Positions 22,946-35,809 of a stretch of 64,000 nt of DNA are shown here, one piece after another. Source of the DNA: Mytilus trossulus (Eukaryota > Mollusca > Bivalvia > Mytilida > Mytilidae); NCBI RefSeq assembly GCF_036588685.1, contig NC_086384.1:12724195-12788194 (forward strand). The letters run 5' to 3'. The notes below the pieces were generated by a model. It did no database searches. It was given only the letters and a program-made list of their open reading frames with translations, and was not told where the DNA came from. The position numbers and the translations under genes were made by a program. Each line of letters opens with the position of its first letter. The first letter of the stretch is position 1.

Positions 22946-23390
22946 TACTTATCAATCCCAATTTCATGTATTTAGTTTAAATGTTTAATGTTATATTTGT
23001 AATTCTATTCGGATTTTGTCCAGTGTGTTAACGTCTTTTCTATTATATTTATGTGTTATGAAAAAAAAAATTAATCACCGCATCCATTTATTACATTTGA
23101 TTTTTTCCAACGTAATATGTACAATAATTTCCGTTTGATTCATTACAAACTGGACATATGTATATTATAGTTAATTGCTAGTAATAAGTATTGCAATATG
23201 CATTGTGTTTAAATATAATATCAGTATTTAGTTCTATTATAATCTTAAATCAATCCTAATTCTATCTTACTTTTGAGATATAGTTTTTCATATGTGACGT
23301 CATTTTTAAGCTGTTTCAGAAATTTCATTAATTCAACTGTGACGTATTTTTTGTGTCTTTTCGCAACTTCGTATGTGACGTCAGTTTACT

Positions 23391-23646
23391 TTAGGGAGCT
23401 ACCATTTGATTTTTATGGGGGGGGGGCTAGGATGAAAATTTTTGTCCTGCATTTTTTTAAGTTGTAATCTCTGTCCTGCCTTATTATTTTTCACTCTTTT
23501 CGGTCCTTTTTTTTTTTTTTTTAGTTTATCCTGACTTTTTTTTACATAAATTGTCATCCTGACCTTTTTTTTTTGCAAGTGTCTCATCTTGCCTTTTTTT
23601 TTACTCAAAACTCCTGTCCTTCCTATTTTTGTCAAATTTCATTCTA

Positions 23647-23680
<34 letters not shown>

Positions 23681-23700
23681 ATCAAATGGTAGCTCCCTTA
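23391..23700. mobile_element. MITE with 30-bp inverted ends and homopolymer tracts
   Basis: Ends are AGGGAGCTACCATTTGATTT (left) and its complement (right), extending into opposed G and C runs; the C run at 23648-23675 is 28 bases. The interior is a degenerate series of GTCCTG- and TTTTTT-containing units. It is about 310 bp with no coding function. Confidence 0.75.
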
Positions 23701-24244
23701 GTTTCATTATGTATATCTTTTATATTCTTTTGATAAAATTTACTGTTTGCAATAGCATTAATTGTTCTAAATAATAAGGATGTTCTCATCCCATTAAAAA
23801 CACAGCCGTATTTGACACTACTTTTTTCAACTTTTGATCTTCAGTGCTGTACAACTTTGTACTTTTTTCACTTTCGATCTTTTATATCTGGGCGTCACTA
23901 GTGAGTCTTGTGAGGACAAGGCGCGTTTTTTGGCGTATCAAAATTTTAAAACTGATGCTTTTTGTTATCTATTAATCATGTGTTTCTTTGTCTAATACGT
24001 TCTCCTACTAATTTGTATTGTAGTCCTGTAATATTATGTTGTCATTTTAATGTTATGTTTAACATAGCCATTAAAGTGCGAGGCTTGGCATGCCACAAAA
24101 CCAGGTTCAATCCACCATTTTTTTCTTGTAAAAAATGTCATGTACCAGGTCAGTAACATGGCCATTGTTATAGTATTGTTCGTTTCTTTGTTACATTGTA
24201 ACGTTGCGTCGTTTGTTTTCTCTTATTTTTGAGTTTAAATTCAC

Positions 24245-24375
24245 ATTGCGATAAGACGTGTCACGGTAATTGTCTATCCCAAATTCATGTTTTGATTTTG
24301 ATGTTATATGTGTTATTCTCGTGGGATTTTGTCTAATGCTTGGTCCGTTTCTGTGTGTGTTACATTTTAACGTAA
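24245..24375 (+). repeat. Retroelement tail-like repeat, copy 1
   Basis: Shares GATAAGACGTG, ACGGTAAT, TTATCCCAAATT-like, TTTGATGTTATAT, GGATTTTGTCTAATG and TTCTGTGTGT with 31825-32000. A weaker version follows the reverse transcriptase remnant at 22945-23060. I infer that it is the 3' tail of that retroelement family. Confidence 0.5.
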
Positions 24376-25138
24376 TATAAGCTTAACATTTTATCTAAAC
24401 CTTTTCTTGATAGCCAAAAATTTCTTTTGAAAATGGTACCAGGATAAACAAAATAGATCAAAAAATGTTTCAAGATATTCTTGTTTTACATCATTAAGAT
24501 TGAATCTTTTAATATGTTGTTCTTAGAGTACTGTTTGTTTTGATTTGCCTATGAAGAGAGTCGTATGAATAAGTAACTTTTAATAAATTTTTCAATTTCA
24601 AAATTCTACATTTTTTGAAAATTACCCATATGGTGGTCGTCGAAGACCATGACGAATTCGGAGATCAAAATAATCCTTAAACTGATGTTTTCTTGACGAA
24701 AAAAAAATATTTATGAATGCGTAAATAAACTCACCACAGATACAGGACCGCTTATCAACTACTTAATACTCATTAGTCAATGTTAGTAGCGCTTGAATAA
24801 AACAAACAAGTAAACGATGCAAGATTGCTGAGTTAATCAACCCCTCCAAAATTGCATTTTACGTTTTGGCAATTTATATTGTCATAACGCCTTACCGGGT
24901 CATCGGATTGTCTAATTATTCTGCAATTTTAATCATAAGTGTATGTTTTATGGGTCAAAAGAATATTTGTAGAGAGACCATTGTAGAACATAATAAAAAT
25001 GCTTTTCATCAGTCAACATCTTTCTTATTATTTAACATCATCCATTTATGTTTAATCAATATGTTATGGATACCTTAAAATATGTAACAAGTCGGTACGA
25101 AGATAATGAGGGTGAACAAGAAACCGTATCACAGGGTA

Positions 25139-27509
25139 AGGGACCGGTCAACATTTATCGTCACATAGGACCGGTAATACAAATAAAAACATTTAATAAA
25201 AGTTACAACCCTATGGCTTTCTGACTGAAAAAAATGTATGTTCTATGCCAACTTAGTAATAAAGAAGTTGGTGTCCTATCCTACTTTTCCAATGTATTGT
25301 AAATAAAAGTATACTTAATAGAGGCATTTAACATATGTTTTCTTTATAATATGATTACAAGCAACAGTTTTATGTTTTATTTTGTTGATTCACAAACAAT
25401 TACAGGCATGGCATAATCATAAATTACACTATGAATATATCATTGATAAAAACAAAGACATTGTATAATGCAATCAAACCACAAATAGGTGTTTGTTAAA
25501 CTGAACAATTAATGAAGCTGCGTGTATCTTAATATATAGAATTTTATCAATACCTTTAAATATTAATTATAAAAACAAGCTCCAGGAGAAACATGATATT
25601 TGGTTAAACTCTTTATATATATTTGAACCTGAAGACCAATAGGGTGCCTTTGAATGTGTTTTTTATTAGGAATGGTAATAATTGCTTTGACATTTTCCCA
25701 TTTACAGAAAATGTACCTGATGTGATCCTCCGAATGATTTTTGGTTGATGTAATGTACATGATGTATGTTTTTTGTACTTCACCATATACCTTCTTATTA
25801 CTGAGTTTAATAATTACATGTACATGTAGGTAACTCTGCAATAAAGGAGGTATATCATGTATAATGAAAAGACTGAATAAACAAAAGGAGATATGACTTT
25901 TTAGATGTCTTTACTGCAATGTTTGAATTTTAAAATGACCATTTATCTTAGTAATAACAAAGATAATGACAAACAAAGAAAAAGACAAAATCAAAAGAAA
26001 TGTGAGATAAGACCAGAAAAGGAAACTAGAACGGTGCAGTCAGTTATTCGAAATGTGAGGAGGAGATCATTGTACTGAATTCTTTTTACAGCGCTGTCTG
26101 GTGTAAACCAAGTAACAGAAATGGAAGACATTACACAAGTGTTTCCTGGAAAAATCAGCAGGTTTGATTCTGACTGTCTTTCGTATATGCTGGAGGAGGG
26201 GTTCTTCAGAGAATCAGCTGCAGAAATTGTAGAAAGTGTACTGTAGCGCTTAGAGTTTTTAACAGTGTACATTATATGTTGACAGGAGTTAAAATTTTCT
26301 AAATTTCATGCAAATTTGGGTCCCAACTATACAATATAATTCAGCAAACAAACTGTCAGTCTTTTCAATCTGTAAATTTCTAGATCCATCTTTTCATTAT
26401 AATTAATCATGTTTATTACATGTAATTCAACAAAATGTAAATCAATGTTAAATTATTTTGTAAGACTTCTAGTTGTTATAGATTGATTTCTGTTTCTATT
26501 TTTTGTTTATGCTTACTACATGTAATTTTTTTTAGTTATAAATTTAACTGTTTTCATGCAATATACTGTACATGTATGTATACAATTTGCCTAGCCATAC
26601 AACATTTGGAGTCCTAATGCAAATCCAATCCATCACATTTAAAATTATTAAATACATGTACTTTACATTTTATTAAGATTATTGAATACAAAAAAAACAA
26701 TATATGTAAACTAAATGAACATGTGTTCCTTCATTTTGTATCCTGTTTTTTCTGCTTCAAAAAACTCAGCAAAATTTTTGTCAAATGTGGTTTCATATTC
26801 TGATTTTGTTATGCACTATTTTTACAATATTACATGTAAGTAAGAAAATCTGTTGTACTGTATAACAAAAATGTCTATATAATTTTAAAAAAACATTTAA
26901 AATGATTTTAGAAAATAAATACCTATCTGTTTCTGGTTACAATTGGTTGAAAAATTAGGTAGGGAGGTTAAGAAGTTATGTTTCTATATTGTTGTATCAT
27001 GGTACATTTTAATGATTTCTATTTATCAAAGATTTTTTTTTTTATCTTCCATGTTATTTTTTTTGCTATATATTTTGTTTGTTGTTTTATCAATTTAATT
27101 TTTTTTTTTATTATTTACATGAGAATTTAACTTGATTTTATGATTTTTCTTATTCTAGTCATAACATGTAGTTAAAAATGCATAACTTTATTGACATTAT
27201 TTTTTTAATTCAATTTATTAGATTATTTAAACATTACTGTTTACATGTAAATAGTTATTTCAAATATGTAAATAATTCCAATTTCATTAGATAGTTAATA
27301 TATCTTCTTTTACATTGATATATTATAGACTGTTATTTCAAGTTTTTTTTTATAAATGTTAACAAAAATTAATTCAAAGTAATCGTTTGATAAAATCTTG
27401 TGTCCTGGGGAAAAAGAGATGTCCCAACAAAAGCGATTCCGGAAAAAAAGTATCTGTCCTACTGCACTTCGCACCGGTCCTTTGTGTAGATTAATATTGA
27501 CCGGTCCCT
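25139..27509. mobile_element. Candidate 2.4-kb DNA element with 37-bp imperfect inverted ends
   Basis: The left end at 25139 reads AGGGACCGGTCAACATTTAT and the right end, complemented from 27509, reads AGGGACCGGTCAATATTAAT. Both continue to a second AGGACCGGT, giving about 37 bp with roughly six mismatches. The interior is very AT-rich with many ACATGTA motifs. Two minus-strand frames (25563-25841, 25991-26272) show no recognisable domain. The superfamily is unknown to me. Confidence 0.6.
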
Positions 27510-30060
27510 AAAACATGTTGATGTTAAGCCTTATTACAAATTTCAGAAAAGGTCTGATTCGCAGTTCTGAGAAAAACGTCTATGGACATTTATGCAATTG
27601 ATGGACAGACAAAGATCATAAAGCAATAAACACCCGGTTTGCAGCGGAGGTGTGAATAGCGGGAAAAAATGGTTGTTGCGTCTCAACAAACATGGACTTA
27701 TGCAGCCAAACAGACGCCAACGCAAAAGTTGTTGTATGATACTCAAAAGCATAAATATAAACTAAATTTCCCGATAACTTCTGTATAGCAAGTACTACCT
27801 CAATTGGAAAAAGTGGATATAAGGGTTAACTTAACCATCAAAATGTAAACGAATAAATTACATTATCTAAACACTAAGAAAACTGATCGCGAATGTGATT
27901 CATATCACAAAAAGAAAAATCTCCAAATGAAATGAGAATTTAGCAATTCAATCACAAATAAAGTATGTTAACAGTAAAATGTTTTATTAGACAAAAAAGA
28001 TTTTGTTATCTAAATGTTGTAAGCAACATTAAATAAATAATGTGTGAATGATAAAAGTCAGGCAAAAGATACCGGATGGACATTCAAATTTGAAAATAAA
28101 CTTACAACGCCATGGCTGAAAAAGAATATGACAAAAAAAACACAAGTGTACACGAAACATAACATAGATAACTATAGACTGAATAACATGAACCTCACAA
28201 AAAAAAACTGGGGTTGATCTCGTGTTTTCTGTAGGGTAAACAAATTCTGATCTACGTGTACGGTTTAAATCCAACGGGAAATATCTCTTGTTCATCAGTA
28301 TTCTCGACACTTATTGATACTGAGTTCCTTTGTACGATACAGGCCTTCATTATTGTCATTTAAATATACAGCCTTTATATCGAGTTTTATTTTATATATC
28401 GTTTCTCATGTTTTGTGTTGGAGTTTGTCCATTTCTTATATTCCTGGAACGGCAATTTTTTAAAATTGATCAAATAAGAACACTAGTAGCTTGAACATGT
28501 TCAATAAAAACTAATGAAACCAAAATAACCCTAAAGAACTAATAAAATTTGAAGGTTATTATATCGAATCGAATTTAGGTGTAACTCCATCAGGGGTCAA
28601 TTCCCAAATAACATAGATGAAATTGATTTGTTGAACTATCTTCCTGCATAATACACGTAATAAGCAATAATAGAAATATTTTAAAAAGATGAAAAAATGG
28701 TGTATTACTAGTATTGACAATCATAGAATATGTATGACTTTGTTTATCATGTTTACGTGGCAGACAATCAGAATGTAAGCGGAAGTAATAAATAATCTAT
28801 ATATGCAGTACACATGTGCAATTGTATGCATTAGAATATATAAATGTAAAAAAAAACTTACCAGTTAAAGTAAATTACAAAAGATGTATAAATTCAAATG
28901 CGGAAAAAAATATAGTACTTTTTACCGCCATGCTGCAATCAAAATATTGACACAAAATACCTGTTACTGCAAATATTGACATAAAAGATATCACAGGTAG
29001 ATAAGATGCACCTTGAACTTTATTGACATTTAAATATCAATCGCGTAATATACTCGGTATCCCGATGTGCCTAAACATATGAAAATGAACGATCATTTTT
29101 TTAGTTGTATCCTACTTTGTTAGTCAGAAATATGAATCTTTTTGAAAACACATTGAGTGTCTTCTTTGGATGTTTTATGATATATACTAAAAGTACTGAT
29201 AAAAGATGCATTAACGATATGATACTATAGCAACTATGGTTTTCCAACAGTAAGATCATTAATTGATATAAACATAATTTGTAGCAAGCTAGACATTTCA
29301 GCGTGTGTGCTCTTGGTTGGGTTTTTTTTATCAAAATTCTTCACTACTAGATTTCTTCACTACTTTTTTGAACATATTTTATAAATAGATTCGGAAAATA
29401 CTATTATGGAATATTGCTCTGGACTGCGCCGATGTACTATCAATTCCCGAGTCAGTTCACTCATCACTATAGCTTTAGAATTTGTAGAATACTTAATACG
29501 ACACATGGGGAGGAGTATTCACTAGGATTGAAATGACACAGTTTATTAGACACATTAATGTGACAATGGCTTATGCAATGAACAATGAAATTAAAGCATA
29601 TTTTCAATGAGTAATTCACCATGTGAATATATTTTTGCTCTAAAATATAGAAGAAATGTTCCGAAATACTTAAAAAAAGATTCGTTCGCGTTGGGACCTG
29701 AGATTTATTTTCTTCAATGAATCTCATGACATGCACTTTCATTTTCATAGGTTGACAGGTATGGCTCAGTCATGCAGCTAACTGTCACTTGCCAGTACTT
29801 TGGTACTGACATGATTCATTACAAACTTTTTTAGAATTATCCGTTTATAAATTTCATATTTATAAAGAAACAAACGTTTCAGCTCCCTCAGGCAAAGCTG
29901 GCCTTCATTTTGGCAATTTATTTTTGGTTTTTCTTGTCAACCATATGACTCGTCAACTGTTCCTTTTTGTATACATCTTTGGCTTTTAAATATTTAGCTT
30001 TGGGAGCCTTCCGATGAAAGATAATCTAGAAAAGCGCTTCCAAAGCATACAGTTTATATC
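27510..30060. other. AT-rich intergenic sequence
   Basis: No gene, inverted-end element or tandem array that I can support. The short open frames here lack domains, splice context and paralogues. Confidence 0.4.
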
Positions 30061-30207
30061 ATAAAATTGAGAAAGTAAAATAATGATGAATGAGTCAAAG
30101 CGACAACCACCCGACCATAGAGCAGACAACAGCCGAACGCCACCAATGGGTCTTCAATGTAGCGAGAAACTCTTGAACCCGTAGGCGTCCTTTAGCTGGC
30201 CCCTTAA
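30061..30207 (+). repeat. Short interspersed repeat (AAATTGAGAATGGAAATGGGG family), diverged
   Basis: Keeps GCGACAACCACCCGACCATA, TCTTCAATGTAGCGAGAAAC and TTTAGCTGGCCCC, with more substitutions than the copies at 14525 and 40764. Confidence 0.65.
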
Positions 30208-30524
30208 AAATATGTATACTAGTACAGTGATAATGGACGTATTTTCACTCTTTGAATGCATACTCACTCAATGCAAATTCTGATATTTTCCACTAACTAG
30301 GCCTGTAACTCCCTGATGTCATTACGCAGTGGTCTAAACTTTTTGATCTCATTGCAACAGGTATTCATAAATAAACTCATCACATATACCATGACTGAAA
30401 TTCTGCATTTTCGCCAGACGCGCAGTTTGTCTACAAAAGACTTGCATATCGTTTGTACCGAAATTGATATCAACATTTATTTTCAAATTCAAAAGTAATT
30501 ATGCAAGTATGACAATACCTTAAT

Positions 30525-30610
30525 CTCATTAAAATCAGCTGTTAGTTTTTCGCTACGATACTCTCTACCCTTAGAGAGTATAGCTTATCATTACATCTGA
30601 TTTTAATGAG
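30525..30610. mobile_element. Very short MITE-like inverted repeat (86 bp)
   Basis: Ends CTCATTAAAATCAG and complement, with a second inner inverted pair (ACTCTCTA/TAGAGAGT) around 30560-30579. It is followed at 30672-30745 by another dispersed fragment with CGCCAGACGCGCGTTTCGTC. Confidence 0.55.
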
Positions 30611-30784
30611 GTTGTTAAATAACTCGTTTTATAGATCAACTAATCATAGATACCAGAATTATTTTTTTTATTTACGCCAGACGCGCGTTTCGTCTACAAA
30701 AACTCATCAGTGACGCTCGATCTAAAAAAGGTAAAAGATATCCTAATAATACGAAATTGAAGAGCATTGAGGACAAAAAGATTT

Positions 30785-31440
30785 ACTTTTCATCAAAACA
30801 ATCAACGCAAAATATTTTAAATCAGAGTTATATATAACCTAAACTGGTTAATAGCAACATAACAAAAACAAACTTTCAAAATCAAAGTTATAGCTAACCT
30901 AAACTGGTTAGTAAACAGCAACATAACCAAAATGAACTCCCAATGTCAAAGTTATATAACCTTAACTGGTAATCAACAACACAAACTGTTATCACAGAGA
31001 TATGTCTCGCTTTTTTGTAATTTCGTAAATGCAAATGTTGAATAAAAAATTACAAGACTTTAACATGTAAGTTTAGCAAATATACAAAGTCAATAAACTA
31101 TGACTGAAGGTACATTGCTAAACAATCTCCATGGAAATGACATGAGCCAATGCTAGTACAACTGCATGCCAAATATCATTGACCTGTCATTAAGTAGTTC
31201 TCTTGAAACAAACACAAACTCATACATGTAAAATAAGCAAAATTTCAAAGTCAATAAACCATAACTGAGGGGGAGGATAAAAAAAATCAATGGTAATAAG
31301 ATGTGCCAATGTTAATACAATGCATAACTGAGGGGGAGGATAACAAATCCATGGTAATGAGATGTGCCAAATTTGGTATCCAAGAAAATAAATGAATCCA
31401 CAGTAACCTAAACTGGTAAATAGCAACATTTCCAAAATAA
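30785..31440. repeat. Degenerate tandem repeats
   Basis: From 30785 to 30985 a unit of about 64 bp recurs three times, marked by AACCTAAACTGGTTA and CAACATAAC. From 31030 to 31400 a second unit recurs, marked by CAAAGTCAATAAAC and AACTGAGGGGGAGGATAA. No coding function. Confidence 0.55.
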
Positions 31441-31824
31441 ACTGTCAAAATATCTCAATTAATATAGGGATAACTCATCATTAATGTGTTTGACAGAGTT
31501 TGAATCTTTTAGTGTATTTATAATTGCTGAATGTATCAACGGATTACATTTCTAGTTGTTCGAAATCATTGTCAGTATCGATGCACTTCAACTAAGTTGG
31601 TGCAAATTTGATGATGTTCATGTGACAGTGTGTGCAAATATGCGGATCTGGTTTTCACATGCTATGCATCTTAAAAATGTAGACTTTGAGAATGATGAAT
31701 CGATGCCTACATTTGATTTCATTTAATCTATCATTGTGTAAATCTATACCACAGACCTTTTGAAAATGGACACATGCAGTCAACTTCAACATCTATTTTG
31801 TTAGCGTCTTTGTTAGATTTTTTA

Positions 31825-32070
31825 TATTGCTATAAGACGTGTTACGGTAATTTTTTATCCCAAATTTATGTATTTAGTTTTGATGTTATATTTGTTATTC
31901 TCATCGGATTTTGTCTAATGTTTAGTTCGTTTCTGTGTGTTACATTTTTATGTTGTGTCGTTGTTCTCCTCTTATATCTAATGCGTTTCCCTCAGTTTTA
32001 GTTTGTAACCCGGATTTTTATTTTATCGATTTATGAGTTTCGAACAGCGGTATACTACTGTTGCCTTTAT
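31825..32070 (+). repeat. Retroelement tail-like repeat, copy 2
   Basis: Matches 24245-24375 and extends into AACCCGGATTT and GAACAGCGGTATACTACTGT. The latter end recurs at 62265-62340 and 63225-63297. Confidence 0.6.
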
Positions 32071-32399
32071 TTTTTTGTTTGTTTGAATTGTGTTGTGATG
32101 TATATTTATACAAGTGTTGCTAATTAGTGGCAACTATCCCTACAGTAACCTAGTAACTCGTACAAATTGGAGGTTCAACTAGCGGTAAATAGATGTAAAC
32201 CATGTTTAACCCACCATTTTCTTTGAAAATAGCCTATACCAAGTCAGGAATATAATAGTTGTTATTCTTTCCTTTAGTTGATTTATAACGCTTTGTTCTG
32301 ACTGTTTTTATATACTTCAAAGTTTTTTAAATTTACCTTTGAGCTTAGTATTTTTTATAGACATTCATTTTAATTTGTAAATTGTGTGTATTAACTGTT

Positions 32400-33860
32400 T
32401 TCTTTTATGTATAACTGAATGTTCACGTGGAAAAAGAAACAACATGAAAACCATTCGCGATAGTACAGCTGTTTTTCTCACTAGGTTTGATGCAGATCAA
32501 ATCTTTTTGACAGTACAGCTATTTTTTTTCCCTTAGAAAGGTTTGATGCAGATTCAATTTTGGATTATTTTTTTAAACGAAAAGATGTTGAAGGGCGGTA
32601 CCTATTCTAGGAGTCAATTGAAAATCGACATCACCTTAATTTTTTTCAGTTTCCGTTCTTACCATAATATTCAAAATGATAATAAAATAATAACTTGATT
32701 GGTCAAAAGTGTGCTACCTGTAGGATGGTAATCGTTTATAAGCATATGCAGTTTTGATTAAAGTGCTGTGTTACATATCATGTATATAATTCAATTTTTG
32801 TTTTATCAAGCATGACAAATTTAGCTACAACACTGTTATTGCCTCTTTTCAAAATGTGTGTTTTCAAAGTTAGTTGAAATCTTGTCCTCAGAAATCCTGG
32901 ATAATATATGCAATAAATTTTACTGATATATATATTTCGATCAATATCATGTAATAAAATTATATGGTGAGTTTATCAACAGATATACAAAAATATCCCA
33001 ATCTTGTATAATTCTAGGGGTTATCTAATCATTTGAGCTTGGTCAATGTTCTCATTAAATGTATTGTTTTGTCCAAATGAATTTTCAAATAGATAAAATG
33101 ATAAAACAAACTATTGACATAAAAATGTCTCACATGTATGTAATTTGAAAGTAAAATGTAAATTTTGAAATTAAACAGCAGTGCTTTAGCATGCACATAT
33201 GCAAAATATTCAGAAACAATGAACTGTGGTTTAAAGTTCAGTTCAATGACACTGCTGTCCAAAAAAGCCTACCTAAGTCTGGTTTTTGACTCAGTTAAGG
33301 TGAGACAACTACTAACACTTTATAACATGATATAGTGTTGCCGAATTTTAAAGTAAAAATAGATAATTTGTTTAAAAGATAATCTCAACTCGTTTGAATT
33401 GCATATTGTAATTTATTGTCAGATAAAAATTTGCAACAAGCACATATATTCTTAAAATATAAACATAAATTAACAACATTTCCACACCACATATACTGCT
33501 AATGCTTCATTATACATATCATAGCTTTCAGAATGATGGAACATAATTTGTAAACTAGTGTTGTACGTTTAATAAAAATGTATTTGGATGAAACTTTGTG
33601 AACACAAATACTCTTATACATGATAAAGAAAATTTAGAAAACATCAAGTTTTACTAAATCAACCCTTGAAGACCCATCAAATGTCATTTGCCACCTTACA
33701 CCTTATATTGCACTTACAAGTATCAGGGTTAAGATTGTCATGAATACATACATAAATATTAACATGCTCTATATTTGTGATGGTTTGAAGCTAAAATGTA
33801 CCATTTGAGACAAAGTCATTTTTAAATGATACTTAGCTTTGTATATTTATTGATGTATAT
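32400..33860. other. AT-rich intergenic sequence
   Basis: No feature supported. A repeated GACAGTACAGCT/GATAGTACAGCT plus GATGCAGAT pair near 32455-32550 hints at a small local duplication. Confidence 0.35.
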
Positions 33861-33861
33861 C

Positions 33862-34038
33862 AGGGGTGGATTCAGCCATTTAAAAAAGGGGGTTCCCAAC
33901 CCAGGACAAAGAGGGGGGCCCAACCCAGGATAAAGTGTGGGTAGGGTTCCAACTATATGTCCCCATTCAAATGCATTGATCTTCCAAAAAAAGGGGGGGA
34001 TTCCAACCCCCAGAACCCTCCCCATAGATATGCCACTG
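33862..34038. mobile_element. hAT-like MITE, GGG-rich
   Basis: Starts CAGGGGTGGATTCAG and ends ATGCCACTG, which complements to CAGTGGCAT. The interior carries repeated GGGGG and CCCAACCCAGGA blocks. Comparable small elements are at 34715-34870, 48100-48255 and 50750-50935. Ends are diverged, so the boundaries are approximate. Confidence 0.45.
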
Positions 34039-34376
34039 TATATTACTTTATTCATTGTTAACCACTAACAAGTCTGTATAACTTTAGAGAAAATAAAAGT
34101 TCTTTTAATTTTTTTAAATAGTACAACAGAAAACCTATAACGGCAAAGACCACCATTGATTGGAAAATCAACATCATTGGGCAAATCCTTCAGTCTTCAT
34201 AAATTCAAGAACTCGAAAATGGTGTTTAATAAAACCTTGTAGATAATTTAATATAGAATTTAAGGTATGCATGAAATTTATGAAATTGAAACAGCAGAAC
34301 TTATAAATTCATATCTACTCTCCCAAGTTGATTGGTTGATTGGTGTTAAACATCTCTTTTAGCTCAATTGGGCTAT

Positions 34377-34593
34377 TTAAGAAGGTAAACCTAGGTTAAG
34401 GGAAATAACTCTAAAAATCATCAGTACGTTTGTGTCAGCCATTTTCGTAAATATGTTCTAAGCTTCTAGGATACATAGATTATTTTCCATCTGTTTCAGG
34501 TAAATGCTTAAAATACATTCATTAAACTTGACTATTACAAACTCATCACTCAATTAAAGAGTTATCTCCCTGGCCCAAGGTCTACCCCCTTAA
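34377..34593. mobile_element. TTAA-flanked MITE, AAGGAGGTAGACC family, copy 1
   Basis: About 217 bp between TTAA sites, with ends GAAGGTAAACCTAGG and CCAAGGTCTACCCCC (inverted). It is about 85 percent similar by eye to 38141-38358. The interior keeps CAGTACGTTTGTGTCA and TTTCAGGTAAATGCTTAAAA. Confidence 0.7.
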
Positions 34594-34914
34594 AGTTGGT
34601 CAGTATTATCGATAGGGGAACCTGTAGTGCTGTCGCAGAACTACTGAACTGTGAAAATTTTATAAACATGGAAGTTTTTAACAACATTGACTGTTAAGTA
34701 CAGCCCTTGCATGGTCGGTGACAGTTTTAGTCCAGGCCCCCTCCCCTTAAAAATGTGTAATTAAAATTTTGTTGTCTGTCTAGGGAATCACTGAAGCATG
34801 ATTGGAACAGTTCCTCTCTTAGGAAATCATTGCCTTCCCCTTATGAAAATTTCTGGATCCACCAATGGCATTTATCAGTGCTGCATAATATATATATTCC
34901 TAAATATACTTTGC

Positions 34915-35215
34915 ATATTACAATTAAACACAATAAGATAATAAATGTAATTGAATTAATTTGATGAAAGTTAAATTACAACTGAATTATATGAAAGCAA
35001 TTAAATTCCAATGAAAACAATTGAATGACAATAATTCAACTAAATTACAATGAATTAGTTAAATTAATTGAATAGAACTACAATGAATTTAATTGAATCA
35101 ATCACAATAAATACAATAGTGATTTACATGAAAAAAAAAAAATTACAATGATTCTAATTGAATTACAATGAAAATAATCTAGCAACTTGAAATAGAATTG
35201 AATTGTCATGAATAG
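34915..35215. repeat. Degenerate AT-rich short tandem repeat
   Basis: Variants of TTACAATGAATTTAATTGAA recur along about 300 bp with a period near 20 bases. No coding potential. Confidence 0.6.
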
Positions 35216-35520
35216 AAATAAGAAGGCTAAACATAAATGTCTCTATTTTACTTTAAAAAAAAAAAAACTGTTAGAAAATGAAATAGCAATTTACTAATTT
35301 TTTTCTGGTGGTAGTTGGAACCAAATTTTGTCAATATTTTTTTTAATCTATCAACTAGCAATTTCAAAAAAGAGTGTTAATAATCATGTCAGTCATGACA
35401 CTCTGTCATAACCTTGGGGAATTACAGTTTAACAGCAGTGGTACGGACCCAGCACTAGTAAAAATTGTAAGGGTTACCAGAACCCAGTCTCTTGCCTTCT
35501 TTATGAAGCTAATAAGTGTT

Positions 35521-35801
35521 TTAAGGTGGTACCTAACACTACAGGGAGATAACTCTGTAAAGTCAGCTAAACGTTTTAATTCCGTTGTTTTGTAAAAGGA
35601 ATATTAAGCTTCTCAATGATCAAAATTGATGTTTGTCAAGTTGCTATATAACCAGTGTAATTTTTCTGACAAAACGGTTGGTTCAAATTATTTTATATTT
35701 TAATATTTTTGTTAAAGGGTCAAAGTAAATACTTTGACAAAATTTTATGAAAATTAAACGAGCCAAATTAATTTTAGTGAAAGTGTTGGGTACCACCTTA
35801 A
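35521..35801. mobile_element. TTAA-flanked MITE, AAGGTGGTACC family
   Basis: 281 bp bounded by TTAAGGTGGTACCTAACACT and the complement of AGTGTTGGGTACCACCTTAA. The 20-bp ends differ by a single base by eye. TTAA at both ends suggests mobilisation by a piggyBac-type transposase. Confidence 0.78.
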
Positions 35802-35809
35802 GAATTTTA

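Noticed and set aside
23399..23635. Lys-rich minus-strand frame
   Set aside because: It arises from T-runs inside the MITE at 23391-23700.
25563..26272. Two minus-strand frames of 92 and 93 codons inside the 2.4-kb TIR element
   Set aside because: No transposase or other motif is visible, and composition matches the AT-rich surroundings; kept only as part of the element.
33822..34055. 77-codon minus-strand frame with PTLYPGLGPPLCPGLGTP repeats
   Set aside because: It is the translation of a GGG-rich MITE and has no other support.
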